Shown here piece after piece: positions 11,934-25,969 of a stretch of DNA of 64,000 bases. How positions within the stretch are numbered: the first letter of the stretch is position 1; each line of letters starts with the position of its first letter. The notes below the pieces were generated by a model that saw only the letters and a list, made by a program, of their open reading frames with translations, was not told the origin of the DNA and ran no database searches. The stretch spans positions 1,054,001 to 1,118,000 of the forward strand of contig OZ059896.1 of NCBI GenBank assembly GCA_964057225.1, read 5' to 3'. The translations under genes were made by a program, and so were the position numbers. Origin of the DNA: Auanema rhodensis. Its lineage: Eukaryota; Nematoda; Chromadorea; Rhabditida; Rhabditidae.

Positions 11934-14390
11934 ACTAATTTTTGTATTAAGCGTTTCTCAATGTAGTATAGTGCATTCGATGCGGATTTTTAAGCTGCGT
12001 CGATCTGTACTATCAGATTTGCGCTAGCTTGAAAATGCACCGAGATATCAACTGATATAAGTTCACACTTATATCCTCGATTTTCACCCTGAAGAATTAA
12101 TTTTTTCGTTGAATAACATTGTCCATCGTTTTTGCCTCGAAAAAAGGAATCTAAAAACATCTACTTTTCGCTAAATTATTTTGAAATTTTTCGAAAAAAT
12201 TTTTGTCAAAATGTTTTTGGAAGCAATTTTGAGTGTACATGGAAACTCAACATACACTAATGCATCATTTTCCAAACGATCATAACTAATTTTTGTATTA
12301 AGCGTTTCTCAATGTAGTATAGTGCATTCGATGCGGATTTTTAAGCTGCGTCGATCTGTACTATCAGATTTGCGCTGGCTTGAAAATGCACCGAGATATC
12401 AACTGATATAAGTTTACACCTATATCCTCTATTTTCACCCTGAAGAATTAATTTTTTCGTTGAATAACATTGTCCATCGTTTTTGCCTTGAAAAAAGGAA
12501 TCTAAAAACATCTACTTTTTGCTAAATTATTTTGAAATTTTTCGAAAAAATTTTTGTCAAAATGTTTTTGGAAGCAATTTTGAGTGTACATGGAAACTCA
12601 ACATACACTAATGCATCATTTTTCAAACGATCATAACTTATTTTTGTATTAAGCGTTTCTCAATGTAGTATAGTGCATTCGATGCGGATTTTTAAGCTGC
12701 GTCGATCTGTACTATCAGATTTGCGCTAGCTCGAAAATGCACCGAGATATCAACTGATATAAGTTCACACTTATATCCTCTATTTTCACCCTGAAGAATT
12801 AATTTTTTCGTTGAATTACATTGTCCATCGTTTTTGCCTTGAAAAAAGGAATCTAAAAACATCTACTTTTTGCTAAATTATCTTGAAATTTTTCGAAAAA
12901 ATTTTTGTCAAAATGTTTTTGGAAGCAATTTTGAGTGTACATGGAAACTCAACATACACTAATGCATCATTTTTCAAACGATCATAACTTATTTTTGTAT
13001 TAAGCGTTTCTCAATGTAGTATAGTGCATTCGATGCGGATTTTTAAGCTGCGTCGATCTGTACTATCAGATTTGCGCTAGCTCGAAAATGCACCGAGATA
13101 TCAACTGATATAAGTTCACACTTATATCCTCGATTTTCACCCTGAAGAATTGATTTTTTCGTTGAATAACATTGTCCATCGTTTTTGCCTCGGAAAAAGG
13201 AATCTAAAAACATCTACTTTTTGCTACATTATTTTGAAATTTTTCGAAAAAAATTTTGTCAAAATGTTTTTGGAAGCAATTTTGAGTGTACATGGAAACT
13301 CAACATACACTAATGCATCATTTTTCAAAAGATCATAACTAATTTTTGTATTAAGCGTTTCTCAATGTAGTATAGTGCATTCGATGCGGATTATTAAGCT
13401 GCGTCGATCTGTACTATCAGATTTGCGCTAGCTTAAAAATGCACCGAGATATCAACTGATATAAGTTCACACTTATATCCTCGATTTTCACCCTGAAGAA
13501 TTAATTTTTTCGTTGAATAACATTGTCCATCGTTTTTGCCTTGAAAAAAGGAATCTAAAAACATCTACTTTTTGCTAAATTATTTTGAAATTTTTCGAAA
13601 AAATTTTTGTCAAAATGTTTTTGGAAGCAATTTTGAGTGTACATGGAAACTCAACATACACTAATGCATCATTTTTCAAACGATCATAACTTATTTTTGT
13701 ATTAAGCGTTTCTCAATGTAGTATAGTGCATTCGATGCGGATTTTTAAGCTGCGTCGATCTGTACTATCAGATTTGCGCTAGCTCGAAAATGCACCGAGA
13801 TATCAACTGATAAAAGTTCACACTTATATCCTCGATTTTCACCCTGAAGAATTGATTTTTTCGTTGAATAACATTGTCCATCGTTTTTGCCTCAAAAAAA
13901 GGAATCTAAAAACATCTACTTTTTGCTAAATTATTTTGAAATTTTTCGAAAAAATTTTTGTCAAAATGTTTTTGGAAGCAATTTTGAGTGTACATGGAAA
14001 CTCAACATACACTAATGCATCATTTTTCAAAAGATCATAACTAATTTTTGTATTAAGCGTTTCTTAATGTAGTATAGTGCATTCGATGCGGATTATTAAG
14101 CTGCGTCGATCTGTACTATCAGATTTGCGCTAGCTTAAAAATGCACCGAGATATCAACTGATATAAGTTCACACCTATATCCTCGATTTTCACCCTGAAG
14201 AATTAATTTTTTCGTTGAATAACATTGTCCATCGTTTTTGCCTTGAAAAAAGGAATCTAAAAACATCTACTTTTCGCTAAATTATTTTGAAATTTTTTGA
14301 AAAAATTTTTGTCAAAATGTTTTTGGAAGCAATTTTGAGTGTACATGGAAACTCAACATACACTAATGCATCATTTTTCAAACGATCATA
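11934..14390. repeat. HOR unit f, 7-mer (S'-G-hybrid-I-P-Q-R)
   Basis: Seven monomers, 2457 bp. A hybrid monomer at 12636 joins an I/Q-like front to a G-like rear. The Q copy at 13689 has a private GATAAAAG, which is also seen in the Q copy of the next unit (15444), showing recent exchange between them. Confidence 0.86.
12636..12986. repeat. Chimeric monomer, I/Q front and G rear
   Basis: The front has CTTATTTT and AGCTCG. The rear has CTCTATT, GAATTAATT and CCTTGA like G. The switch lies between monomer positions of about 98 and 146. Private changes GAATTACATTG and TTATCTTG are also present. Confidence 0.7.
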
Positions 14391-16145
14391 ACTAATTTTT
14401 GTATTAAGCGTTTCTCAATGTAGTATAGTGCATTCGATGCGGATTTTTAAGCTGCGTCGATCTGTACTATCAGATTTGCGCTAGCTTGAAAATGCACCGA
14501 GATATCAACTGATATAAGTTCACACTTATATCCTCGATTTTCACCCTGAAGAATTAATTTTTTCGTTGAATAACATTGTCCATCGTTTTTGCCTCGAAAA
14601 AAGGAATCTAAAAACATCTACTTTTCGCTAAATTATTTTGAAATTTTTCGAAAAAATTTTTGTCAAAATGTTTTTGGAAGCAATTTTGAGTGTACATGGA
14701 AACTCAACATACACTAATGCATCATTTTTCAAACGATCATAACTTATTTTTGTATTAAGCGTTTCTCAATGTAGTATAGTGCATTCGATGCGGATTTTTA
14801 AGCTGCGTCGATCTGTACTATCAGATTTGCGCTAGCTCGAAAATGCACCGAGATATCAACTGATATAAGTTCACACTTATATCCTCGATTTTCACCCTGA
14901 AGAATTGATTTTTTCGTTGAATAACATTGTCCATCGTTTTTGCCTCGGAAAAAGGAATCTAAAAACATCTACTTTTTGCTACATTATTTTGAAATTTTTC
15001 GAAAAAAATTTTGTCAAAATGTTTTTGGAAGCAATTTTGAGTGTACATGGAAACTCAACATACACTAATGCATCATTTTTCAAAAGATCATAACTAATTT
15101 TTGTATTAAGCGTTTCTCAATGTAGTATAGTGCATTCGATGCGGATTATTAAGCTGCGTCGATCTGTACTATCAGATTTGCGCTAGCTTAAAAATGCACC
15201 GAGATATCAACTGATATAAGTTCACACTTATATCCTCGATTTTCACCCTGAAGAATTAATTTTTTCGTTGAATAACATTGTCCATCGTTTTTGCCTTGAA
15301 AAAAGGAATCTAAAAACATCTACTTTTTGCTAAATTATTTTGAAATTTTTCGAAAAAATTTTTGTCAAAATGTTTTTGGAAGCAATTTTGAGTGTACATG
15401 GAAACTCAACATACACTAATGCATCATTTTTCAAACGATCATAACTTATTTTTGTATTAAGCGTTTCTCAATGTAGTATAGTGCATTCGATGCGGATTTT
15501 TAAGCTGCGTCGATCTGTACTATCAGATTTGCGCTAGCTCGAAAATGCACCGAGATATCAACTGATAAAAGTTCACACTTATATCCTCGATTTTCACCCT
15601 GAAGAATTGATTTTTTCGTTGAATAACATTGTCCATCGTTTTTGCCTCGAAAAAAGGAATCTAAAAACATCTACTTTTTGCTAAATTATTTTGAAATTTT
15701 TCGAAAAAATTTTTGTCAAAATGTTTTTGGAAGCAATTTTGAGTGTACATGGAAACTCAACATACACTAATGCATCATTTTTCAAAAGATCATAACTAAT
15801 TTTTGTATTAAGCGTTTCTCAATGTAGTATAGTGCATTCGATGCGGATTATTAAGCTGCGTCGATCTGTACTATCAGATTTGCGCTAGCTTAAAAATGCA
15901 CCGAGATATCAACTGATATAAGTTCACACCTATATCCTCGATTTTCACCCTGAAGAATTAATTTTTTCGTTGAATAACATTGTCCATCGTTTTTGCCTTG
16001 AAAGAAGGAATCTAAAAACATCTACTTTTCGCTAAATTATTTTGAAATTTTTTGAAAAAATTTTTGTCAAAATGTTTTTGGAAGCAATTTTGAGTGTACA
16101 TGGAAACTCAACATACACTAATGCATCATTTTTCAAACGATCATA
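14391..16145. repeat. HOR unit g, 5-mer (S-I-P-Q-R)
   Basis: Five monomers, 1755 bp: one standard copy and the core. The G monomer has been lost. It shares GATAAAAG in its Q copy with unit f. Confidence 0.88.
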
Positions 16146-18251
16146 ACTAATTTTTGTATTAAGCGTTTCTCAATGTAGTATAGTGCATTCGATGCGGATT
16201 TTTAAGCTGCGTCGATCTGTACTATCAGATTTGCGCTAGCTTGAAAATGCACCGAGATATCAACTGATATAAGTTCACACTTATATCCTCGATTTTCACC
16301 CTGAAGAATTAATTTTTTCGTTGAATAACATTGTCCATCGTTTTTGCCTCGAAAAAAGGAATCTAAAAACATCTACTTTTCGCTAAATTATTTTGAAATT
16401 TTTCGAAAAAATTTTTGTCAAAATGTTTTTGGAAGCAATTTTGAGTGTACATGGAAACTCAACATACACTAATGCATCATTTTTCAAACGATCATAACTT
16501 ATTTTTGTATTAAGCGTTTCTCAATGTAGTATAGTGCATTCGATGCGGATTTTTAAGCTGCGTCGATCTGTACTATCAGATTTGCGCTAGCTCGAAAATG
16601 CACCGAGATATCAACTGATATAAGTTCACACTTATATCCTCGATTTTCACCCTGAAGAATTGATTTTTTCGTTGAATAACATTGTCCATCGTTTTTGCCT
16701 CGGAAAAAGGAATCTAAAAACATCTACTTTTTGCTACATTATTTTGAAATTTTTCGAAAAAAATTTTGTCAAAATGTTTTTGGAAGCAATTTTGAGTGTA
16801 CATGGAAACTCAACATACACTAATGCATCATTTTTCAAAAGATCATAACTAATTTTTGTATTAAGCGTTTCTCAATGTAGTATAGTGCATTCGATGCGGA
16901 CTATTAAGCTGCGTCGATCTGTACTATCAGATTTGCGCTAGCTTAAAAATGCACCGAGATATCAACTGATATAAGTTCACACTTATATCCTCGATTTTCA
17001 CCCTGAAGAATTAATTTTTTCGTTGAATAACATTGTCCATCGTTTTTGCCTTGAAAAAAGGAATCTAAAAACATCTACTTTTTGCTAAATTATTTTGAAA
17101 TTTTTCGAAAAAATTTTTGTCAAAATGTTTTTGGAAGCAATTTTGAGTGTACATGGAAACTCAACATACACTAATGCATCATTTTTCAAACGATCATAAC
17201 TTATTTTTGTATTAAGCGTTTCTCAATGTAGTATAGTGCATTCGATGCGGATTTTTAAGCTGCGTCGATCTGTACTATCAGATTTGCGCTAGCTCGAAAA
17301 TGCACCGAGATATCAACTGATATAAGTTCACACTTATATCCTCGATTTTCACCCTGAAGAATTGATTTTTTCGTTGAATAACATTGTCCATCGTTTTTGC
17401 CTCGAAAAAAGGAATCTAAAAACATCTACTTTTTGCTAAATTATTTTGAAATTTTTCGAAAAAATTTTTGTCAAAATGTTTTTGGAAGCAATTTTGAGTG
17501 TACATGGAAACTCAACATACACTAATGCATCATTTTTCAAAAGATCATAACTAATTTTTGTATTAAGCGTTTCTCAATGTAGTATAGTGCATTCGATGCG
17601 GATTATTAAGCTGCGTCGATCTGTACTATCAGATTTGCGCTAGCTTAAAAATGCACCGAGATATCAACTGATATAAGTTCACACCTATATCCTCGATTTT
17701 CACCCTGAAGAATTGATTTTTTCGTTGAATAACATTGTCCATCGTTTTTGCCTCGAAAAAAGGAATCTAAAAACATCTACTTTTTGCTAAATTATTTTGA
17801 AATTTTTCGAAAAAATTTTTGTCAAAATGTTTTTGGAAGCAATTTTGAGTGTACATGGAAACTCAACATACACTAATGCATCATTTTTCAAAAGATCATA
17901 ACTAATTTTTGTATTAAGCGTTTCTCAATGTAGTATAGTGCATTCGATGCGGATTATTAAGCTGCGTCGATCTGTACTATCAGATTTGCGCTAGCTTAAA
18001 AATGCACCGAGATATCAACTGATATAAGTTCACACCTATATCCTCGATTTTCACCCTGAAGAATTAATTTTTTCGTTGAATAACATTGTCCATCGTTTTT
18101 GCCTTGAAAAAAGGAATCTAAAAACATCTACTTTTCGCTAAATTATTTTGAAATTTTTTGAAAAAATTTTTGTCAAAATGTTTTTGGAAGCAATTTTGAG
18201 TGTACATGGAAACTCAACATACACTAATGCATCATTTTTCAAACGATCATA
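16146..18251. repeat. HOR unit h, 6-mer (S-I-P-Q-R/Q hybrid-R)
   Basis: Six monomers, 2106 bp. The extra monomer at 17550 has an R-like front (GGATTATTAAG, CACACC) and a Q-like rear (GATTGATT, CTCGAA, CAAAAG). This is what duplication by unequal crossing-over between R and Q would leave. Confidence 0.86.
17550..17900. repeat. Chimeric monomer, R front and Q rear
   Basis: GGATTATTAAG and CACACC are followed by GATTGATT, CTCGAA and CAAAAG. The switch lies between monomer positions of about 137 and 165. A normal R copy follows directly. Confidence 0.75.
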
Positions 18252-19655
18252 ACTTATTTTTGTATTAAGCGTTTCTCAATGTAGTATAGTGCATTCGATG
18301 CGGATTTTCAAGCTGCGTCGATCTGTGTTATCAAATTTCCGCTAGCTTAAAAATGCACCGAGATATCAACTGATATAAGTTCACACCTATATCCTCGATT
18401 TTCACCCTGAAGAATTAATTTTTTCGTTGAATAACATTGTCCATCGTTTTTGCCTTGAAAAAAGGTATCTAAAAACATCTACTTTTCGCTAAATTATTTT
18501 GAAATTTTTTGAAAAAATTTTTGTCAAAATGTTTTTGGAAGCAATTTTGAGTGTACATGGAAACTCAACATACACTAATGCATCATTTTTCAAACGATCA
18601 TAACTAATTTTTGTATTAAGCTTTTCTTAATGTAGTATAGTGCATTCGATGCGGATTTTTAAGCTGCGTCGATCTGTGTTATCAAATTTCCGCTAGCTTA
18701 AAAATGCACCGAGATATCAACTGATATAAGTTCACACCTATATCCTCGATTTTCACCCTGAAGAATTAATTTTTTCGTTGAATAACATTGTCCATCGTTT
18801 TTGCCTTGAAAAAAGGAATCTAAAAACATCTACTTTTCGCTAAATTATTTTGAAATTTTTTGAAAAAATTTTTGTCAAAATGTTTTTGGAAGCAATTTTG
18901 AGTGTACATGGAAACTCAACATACACTAATGCATCATTTTTCAAACGATCATAACTAATTTTTGTATTAAGCTTTTCTTAATGTAGTATAGTGCATTCGA
19001 TGCGGATTTTTAAGCTGCGTCGATCTGTGTTATCAAATTTCCGCTAGCTTAAAAATGCACCGAGATATCAACTGATATAAGTTCACACTTATATCCTCGA
19101 TTTTCACCCTGAAGAATTAATTTTTTCGTTGAATAACATTGTCCATCGTTTTTACCTCGAAAAAAGGAATCTAAAAACATCTACTTTTCGCTAAATTATT
19201 TTGAAATTTTTCGAAAAAATTTTTGTCAAAATGTTTTTGGAAGCAATTTTGAGTGTACATGGAAACTCAACATACACTAATGCATCATTTTTCAAACGAT
19301 CATAACTAATTTTTGTATTAAGCGTTTCTCAATGTAGTATAGTGCATTCGATGCGGATTTTTAAGCTGCGTCGATCTGTACTATCAGATTTGCGCTAGCT
19401 TGAAAATGCACCGAGATATCAACTGATATAAGTTCACACTTATATTCTCGATTTTCACCCTGAAGAATTAATTTTTTCGTTGAATAACATTGTCCATCGT
19501 TTTTGCCTCGAAAAAAGGAATCTAAAAACATCTACTTTTTGCTAAATTATTTTGAAATTTTTCGAAAAAATTTTTGTCAAAATGTTTTTGGAAGCAATTT
19601 TGAGTGTACATGGAAACTCAACATACACTAATGCATCATTTTTCAAACGATCATA

Positions 19656-20005
19656 ACTTATTTTTGTATTAAGCGTTTCTCAATGTAGTATAGTGCATTC
19701 GATGCGGATTTTTAAGCTGCGTCGATCTGTACTATCAGATTTGCGCTAGCTTGAAAATGCACCGAGATATCAACTGATATAAGTTCACACTTATATCCTC
19801 GATTTTCACCCTGAAGAATTATTTTTTCGTTGAATAACATTGTCCATCGTTTTTGCCTCGAAAAAAGGAATCTAAAAACATCTACTTTTTGCTTAATTAT
19901 TTTGAAATTTTTCGAAAAAATTTTTGTCAAAATGTTTTTGGAAGCAATTTTGAGTGTACATGGAAACTCAACATACACTAATGCATCATTTTTCAAACGA
20001 TCATA
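19656..20005. repeat. 350-bp monomer (A deleted near position 166)
   Basis: It carries the same GAATTATTTTTTCG deletion as the copies at 20708-21757 and 25970. It also has GCTTAATTATT. It is the left-most occurrence of this class. Confidence 0.85.
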
Positions 20006-20707
20006 ACTAATTTTTGTATTAAGCTTTTCTTAATGTAGTATAGTGCATTCGATGCGGATTTTTAAGCTGCGTCGATCTGTGTTATCAGATTTGCGCTAGC
20101 TAAAAAATGCACCGAGATATCAACTGATATAAGTTCACACCTATATCCTCGATTTTCACCCTGAAGAATTAATTTTTTCTTTGAATAACATTGTCCATCG
20201 TTTTTGCCTTGAAAAAAGGAATCTAAAAACATCTACTTTTCGCTAAATTATTTTGAAATTTTTTGAAAAAATTTTTGTCAAAATGTTTTTGGAAGCAATT
20301 TTGAGTGTACATGGAAACTCAACATACACTATTGCATCATTTTTCAAACGATCATAACTAATTTTTGTATTAAGCTTTTCTTAATGTAGTATAGTGCATT
20401 CGATGCGGATTTTTAAGCTGCGTCGATCTGTGTTATCAAATTTCCGCTAGCTTAAAAATGCACCGAGATATCAACTGATATAAGTTCACACTTATATCCT
20501 CGATTTTCACCCTGAAGAATTAATTTTTTCGTCGAATAACATTGTCCATCGTTTTTGCCTCGAAAAAAGGAATCTAAAAACATCTACTTTTCGCTAAATT
20601 ATTTTGAAATTTTTCGAAAAAATTTTTGTCAAAATGTTTTTGGAAGCAATTTTGAGTGTACATGGAAACTCAACATACACTAATGCATCATTTTTCAAAC
20701 GATCATA

Positions 20708-21757
20708 ACTAATTTTTGTATTAAGCGTTTCTCAATGTAGTATAGTGCATTCGATGCGGATTTTTAAGCTGCGTCGATCTGTATTATCAGATTTGCGCTA
20801 GCTTGAAAATGCACCGAGATATCAACTGATATAAGTTCACACTTATATCCTCGATTTTCACCCTGAAGAATTATTTTTTCGTTGAATAACATTGTCCATC
20901 GTTTTTGCCTCGAAAAAAGGAATCTAAAAACATCTACTTTTTGCTTAATTTTTTTGAAATTTTTCGAAAAAATTTTTGTCAAAATGTTTTTGGAAGCAAT
21001 TTTGAGTGTACATGAAAACTCAACATACACTAATGCATCATTTTTCAAACGATCATAACTAATTTTTGTATTAAGCGTTTCTCAATGTAGTATAGTGCAT
21101 TCGATGCGGATTTTTAAGCTGCGTCGATCTGTATTATCAGATTTGCGCTAGCTTGAAAATGCACCGAGATATCAACTGATATAAGTTCACACTTATATCC
21201 TCGATTTTCACCCTGAAGAATTATTTTTTCGTTGAATAACATTGTCCATCGTTTTTGCCTCGAAAAAAGAAATCTAAAAACATCTACTTTTCGCTAAATT
21301 ATTTTGAAATTTTTCGAAAAAATTTTTGTCAAAATGTTTTTGGAAGCAATTTTGAGTGTACATGGAAACTCAACATACACTAATGCATCATTTTTCAAAC
21401 GATCATAACTAATTTTTGTATTAAGCGTTTCTCAATGTAGTATAGTGCATTCGATGCGGATTTTTAAGCTGCGTCGATCTGTATTATCAGATTTGCGCTA
21501 GCTTGAAAATGCACCGAGATATCAACTGATATAAGTTCACACTTATATCCTCGATTTTCACCCTGAAGAATTATTTTTTCGTTGAATAACATTGTCCATC
21601 GTTTTTGCCTCGAAAAAAGGAATCTAAAAACATCTACTTTTTGCTTAATTTTTTTGAAATTTTTCGAAAAAATTTTTGTCAAAATGTTTTTGGAAGCAAT
21701 TTTGAGTGTACATGGAAACTCAACATACACTAATGCATCATTTTTCAAACGATCATA
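20708..21757. repeat. Three consecutive 350-bp monomers
   Basis: Copies at 20708, 21058 and 21408 each lack one A in GAATTATTTTTTCG (normally GAATTAATTTTTTCG) and share CTGTATTATC. The first and third also share GCTTAATTTTTTTG. Single-step tandem duplication of a deleted monomer is the simplest explanation. Confidence 0.85.
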
Positions 21758-23161
21758 ACTAATTTTTGTATTAAGCTTTTCTTAATGTAGTATAGTGCAT
21801 TCGATGCGGATTTTTAAGCTGCGTCGATCTGTGTTATCAGATTTGCGCTAGCTGAAAAATGCACCGAGATATCAACTGATATAAGTTCACACCTATATCC
21901 TCGATTTTCACCCTGAAGAATTAATTTTTTCTTTGAATAACATTGTCCATCGTTTTTGCCTTGAAAAAAGGAATCTAAAAACATCTACTTTTCGCTAAAT
22001 TATTTTGAAATTTTTTGAAAAAATTTTTGTCAAAATGTTTTTGGAAGCAATTTTGAGTGTACATGGAAACTCAACATACACTATTGCATCATTTTTCAAA
22101 CGATCATAACTAATTTTTGTATTAAGCTTTTCTTAATGTAGTATAGTGCATTGGATGCGGATTTTTAAGCTGCGTCGATCTGTGTTATCAGATTTGCGCT
22201 AGCTTAAAAATGCACCGAGATATCAACTGATATAAGTTCACACTTATATCCTCGATTTTCACCCTGAAGAATTAATTTTTTCGTTGAATAACATTGTCCA
22301 TCGTTTTTGCCTCGAAAAAAGGAATCTAAAAACATCTATTTTTCGCTAAATTATTTTGAAATTTTTCGAAAAAATTTTTGTCAAAATGTTTTTGGAAGCA
22401 ATTTTGAGTGTACATGGAAACTCAACATACACTAATGCATCATTTTTCAAACGATCATAACTAATTTTTGTATTAAGCGTTTCTCAATGTAGTATAGTGC
22501 ATTCGATGCGGATTTTTAAGCTGCGTCGATCTGTACTATCAGATTTGCGCTAGCTTGAAAATGCACCGAGATATCAACTGATATAAGTTCACACTTATAT
22601 CCTCGATTTTCACCCTGAAGAATTAATTTTTTCGTTGAATAACATTGTCCATCGTTTTTGCCTCGAAAAAAGGAATCTAAAAACATCTACTTTTCGCTAA
22701 ATTATTTTGAAATTTTTCGAAAAAATTTTTGTCAAAATGTTTTTGGAAGCAATTTTGAGTGTACATGGAAACTCAACATACACTAATGCATCATTTTCCA
22801 AACGATCATAACTAATTTTTGTATTAAGCTTTTCACAATGTAGTATAGTGCATTCAATGCGGATTTTTAAGCTGCGTCGATCTGTGTTATCAAATTTCCG
22901 CTAGCTTAAAAATGCACCGAGATATCAACTGATATAAGTTCACACTTATATCCTCGATTTTCACCCTGAAGAATTAATTTTTTCGTTGAATAACATTGTC
23001 CATCGTTTTTGCCTCGAAAAAAGGAATCTAAAAACATCTACTTTTCGCTAAATTATTTTGAAATTTTTCGAAAAAATTTTTGTCAAAATGTTTTTGGAAG
23101 CAATTTTGAGTGTACATGGAAACTCAACATACACTAATGCATCATTTTTCAAACGATCATA
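21758..23161. repeat. HOR block, 4 monomers, matches 23864-25267
   Basis: The order is AAGCTTTTCTT with AGCTGAAAAA, TTTCTTTG and CTATTGC; then a second AAGCTTTTCTT copy; then S'; then AAGCTTTTCAC with ATTCAATG. The same order returns 2106 bp (six monomers) later. The second members differ at several bases. The first pair also resembles 20006-20707. Confidence 0.75.
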
Positions 23162-23863
23162 ACTAATTTTTGTATTAAGCGTTTCTCAATGTAGTATAGT
23201 GCATTCGATGCGGATTTTTAAGCTGCGTCGATCTGTACTATCAGATTTGCGCTAGCTTGAAAATGCACCGAGATATCAACTGATATAAGTTCACACTTAT
23301 ATCCTCGATTTTCACCCTGAAGAATTAATTTTTTCGTTGAATAACATTGTCCATCGTTTTTACCTCGAAAAAAGGAATCTAAAAACATCTACTTTTCGCT
23401 AAATTATTTTGAAATTTTTCGAAAAAATTTTTGTCAAAATGTTTTTGGAAGCAATTTTGAGTGTACATGGAAACTCAACATACACTAATGCATCATTTTT
23501 CAAACGATCATAACTAATTTTTGTATTAAGCTTTTCACAATGTAGTATAGTGCATTCGATGCGGATTTTTAAGCTGCGTTGATCTGTACTATCAGATTTG
23601 CGCTAGCTTGAAAATGCACCGAGATATCAACTGATATAAGTTCACACTTATATCCTCGGTTTTCACCCTGAAGAATTAATTTTTTCGTTGAATAACATTG
23701 TCCATCGTTTTTGCCTCAAAAAAAGGAATCTAAAAACATCTACTTTTCGCTAAATTATTTTGAAATTTTTCGAAAAAATTTTTGTCAAAATGTTTTTGGA
23801 AGCAATTTTGAGTGTACATGGAAACTCAACATACACTAATGCATCATTTTTCAAACGATCATA

Positions 23864-25267
23864 ACTAATTTTTGTATTAAGCTTTTCTTAATGTAGTATA
23901 GTGCATTCGATGCGGATTTTTAAGCTGCGTCGATCTGTGTTATCAGATTTGCGCTAGCTGAAAAATGCACCGAGATATCAACTGATATAAGTTCACACCT
24001 ATATCCTCGATTTTCACCCTGAAGAATTAATTTTTTCTTTGAATAACATTGTCCATCGTTTTTGCCTTGAAAAAAGGAATCTAAAAACATCTACTTTTCG
24101 CTAAATTATTTTGAAATTTTTTGAAAAAATTTTTGTCAAAATGTTTTTGGAAGCAATTTTGAGTGTACATGGAAACTCAACATACACTATTGCATCATTT
24201 TTCAAACGATCATAACTAATTTTTGTATTAAGCTTTTCTTAATGTAGTATAGTGCATTCGATGCGGATTTTTAAGCTGCGTCGATCTGTGTTATCAAATT
24301 TCCGCTAGCTTAAAAATGCACCGAGATATCAACTGATATAAGTTCACACTTATATCCTCGATTTTCACCCTGAAGAATTAATTTTTTCGTTGAATAACAT
24401 TGTCCATCGTTTTTGCCTCGAAAAAAGGAATCTAAAAACATCTACTTTTCGCTAAATTATTTTGAAATTTTTCGAAAAAATTTTTGTCAAAATGTTTTTG
24501 GAAGCAATTTTGAGTGTACATGGAAACTCAACATACACTAATGCATCATTTTTCAAACGATCATAACTAATTTTTGTATTAAGCGTTTCTCAATGTAGTA
24601 TAGTGCATTCGATGCGGATTTTTAAGCTGCGTCGATCTGTACTATCAGATTTGCGCTAGCTTGAAAATGCACCGAGATATCAACTGATATAAGTTCACAC
24701 TTATATCCTCGATTTTCACCCTGAAGAATTAATTTTTTCGTTGAATAACATTGTCCATCGTTTTTGCCTCGAAAAAAGGAATCTAAAAACATCTACTTTT
24801 CGCTAAATTATTTTGAAATTTTTCGAAAAAATTTTTGTCAAAATGTTTTTGGAAGCAATTTTGAGTGTACATGGAAACTCAACATACACTAATGCATCAT
24901 TTTCCAAACGATCATAACTAATTTTTGTATTAAGCTTTTCACAATGTAGTATAGTGCATTCAATGCGGATTTTTAAGCTGCGTCGATCTGTGTTATCAAA
25001 TTTCCGCTAGCTTAAAAATGCACCGAGATATCAACTGATATAAGTTCACACTTATATCCTCGATTTTCACCCTGAAGAATTAATTTTTTCGTTGAATAAC
25101 ATTGTCCATCGTTTTTGCCTCGAAAAAAGGAATCTAAAAACATCTACTTTTCGCTAAATTATTCTGAAATTTTTCGAAAAAATTTTTGTCAAAATGTTTT
25201 TGGAAGCAATTTTGAGTGTACATGGAAACTCAACATACACTAATGCATCATTTTTCAAACGATCATA
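23864..25267. repeat. HOR block, 4 monomers, matches 21758-23161
   Basis: This is the second copy of the 2106-bp-offset block. The last monomer has a private TTATTCTG. Confidence 0.75.
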
Positions 25268-25969
25268 ACTAATTTTTGTATTAAGCGTTTCTCAATGTAG
25301 TATAGTGCATTCGATGCGGATTTTTAAGCTGCGTCGATCTGTACTATCAGATTTGCGCTAGCTTGAAAATGCACCGAGATATCAACTGATATAAGTTCAC
25401 ACTTATATCCTCGATTTTCACCCTGAAGAATTAATTTTTTCGTTGAATAACATTGTCCATCGTTTTTGCCTCGAAAAAAGGAATCTAAAAACATCTACTT
25501 TTCGCTAAATTATTTTGAAATTTTTCGAAAAAATTTTTGTCAAAATGTTTTTGGAAGCAATTTTGAGTGTACATGGAAACTCAACATACACTAATGCATC
25601 ATTTTCCAAACGATCATAACTAATTTTTGTATTAAGCTTTTCACAATGTAGTATAGTGCATTCAATGCGGATTTTTAAGCTGCGTCGATCTGTGTTATCA
25701 AATTTCCGCTAGCTTAAAAATGCACCGAGATATCAACTGATATAAGTTCACACTTATATCCTCGATTTTCACCCTGAAGAATTAATTTTTTCGTTGAATA
25801 ACATTGTCCATCGTTTTTACCTCGAAAAAAGGAATCTAAAAACATCTACTTTTCGCTAAATTATTTTGAAATTTTTCAAAAAAATTTTTGTCAAAATGTT
25901 TTTGGAAGCAATTTTGAGTGTACATGGAAACTCAACATACACTAATGCATCATTTTTCAAACGATCATA

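Larger units (their letters stand above)
1..18251. repeat. Domain I: variable-length HOR array, monomers 1-52
   Basis: Seven named monomer types are seen. S and S' are standard. G has GCTGGC, TTTACACC and CTCTATT. I has CTTATTTT, AGCTCG, GATTGATT, CTCGGA, GCTACA and CAAAAG. P has GGATTATTAAG with CACACTT. Q is like I but has CTCGAA, GCTAAA. R has GGATTATTAAG, CACACC and TTTTTTGA. From 3861 on, the order I-P-Q-R is kept in every unit while one to four S, S', G or hybrid monomers precede it. The first 2105 bp is more irregular and includes a G/I chimera and a 350-bp copy. Confidence 0.9.

Noticed and set aside
3322-16848. Seven identical 62-codon plus-strand open frames (3322, 5077, 7885, 10693, 13150, 14905, 16660)
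   Set aside because: Each lies in an I-type monomer and starts at a TTG created by GATTGATT. Identity reflects recent duplication of non-coding satellite. No ATG start, codon bias or known domain, and other monomers are closed in this frame.
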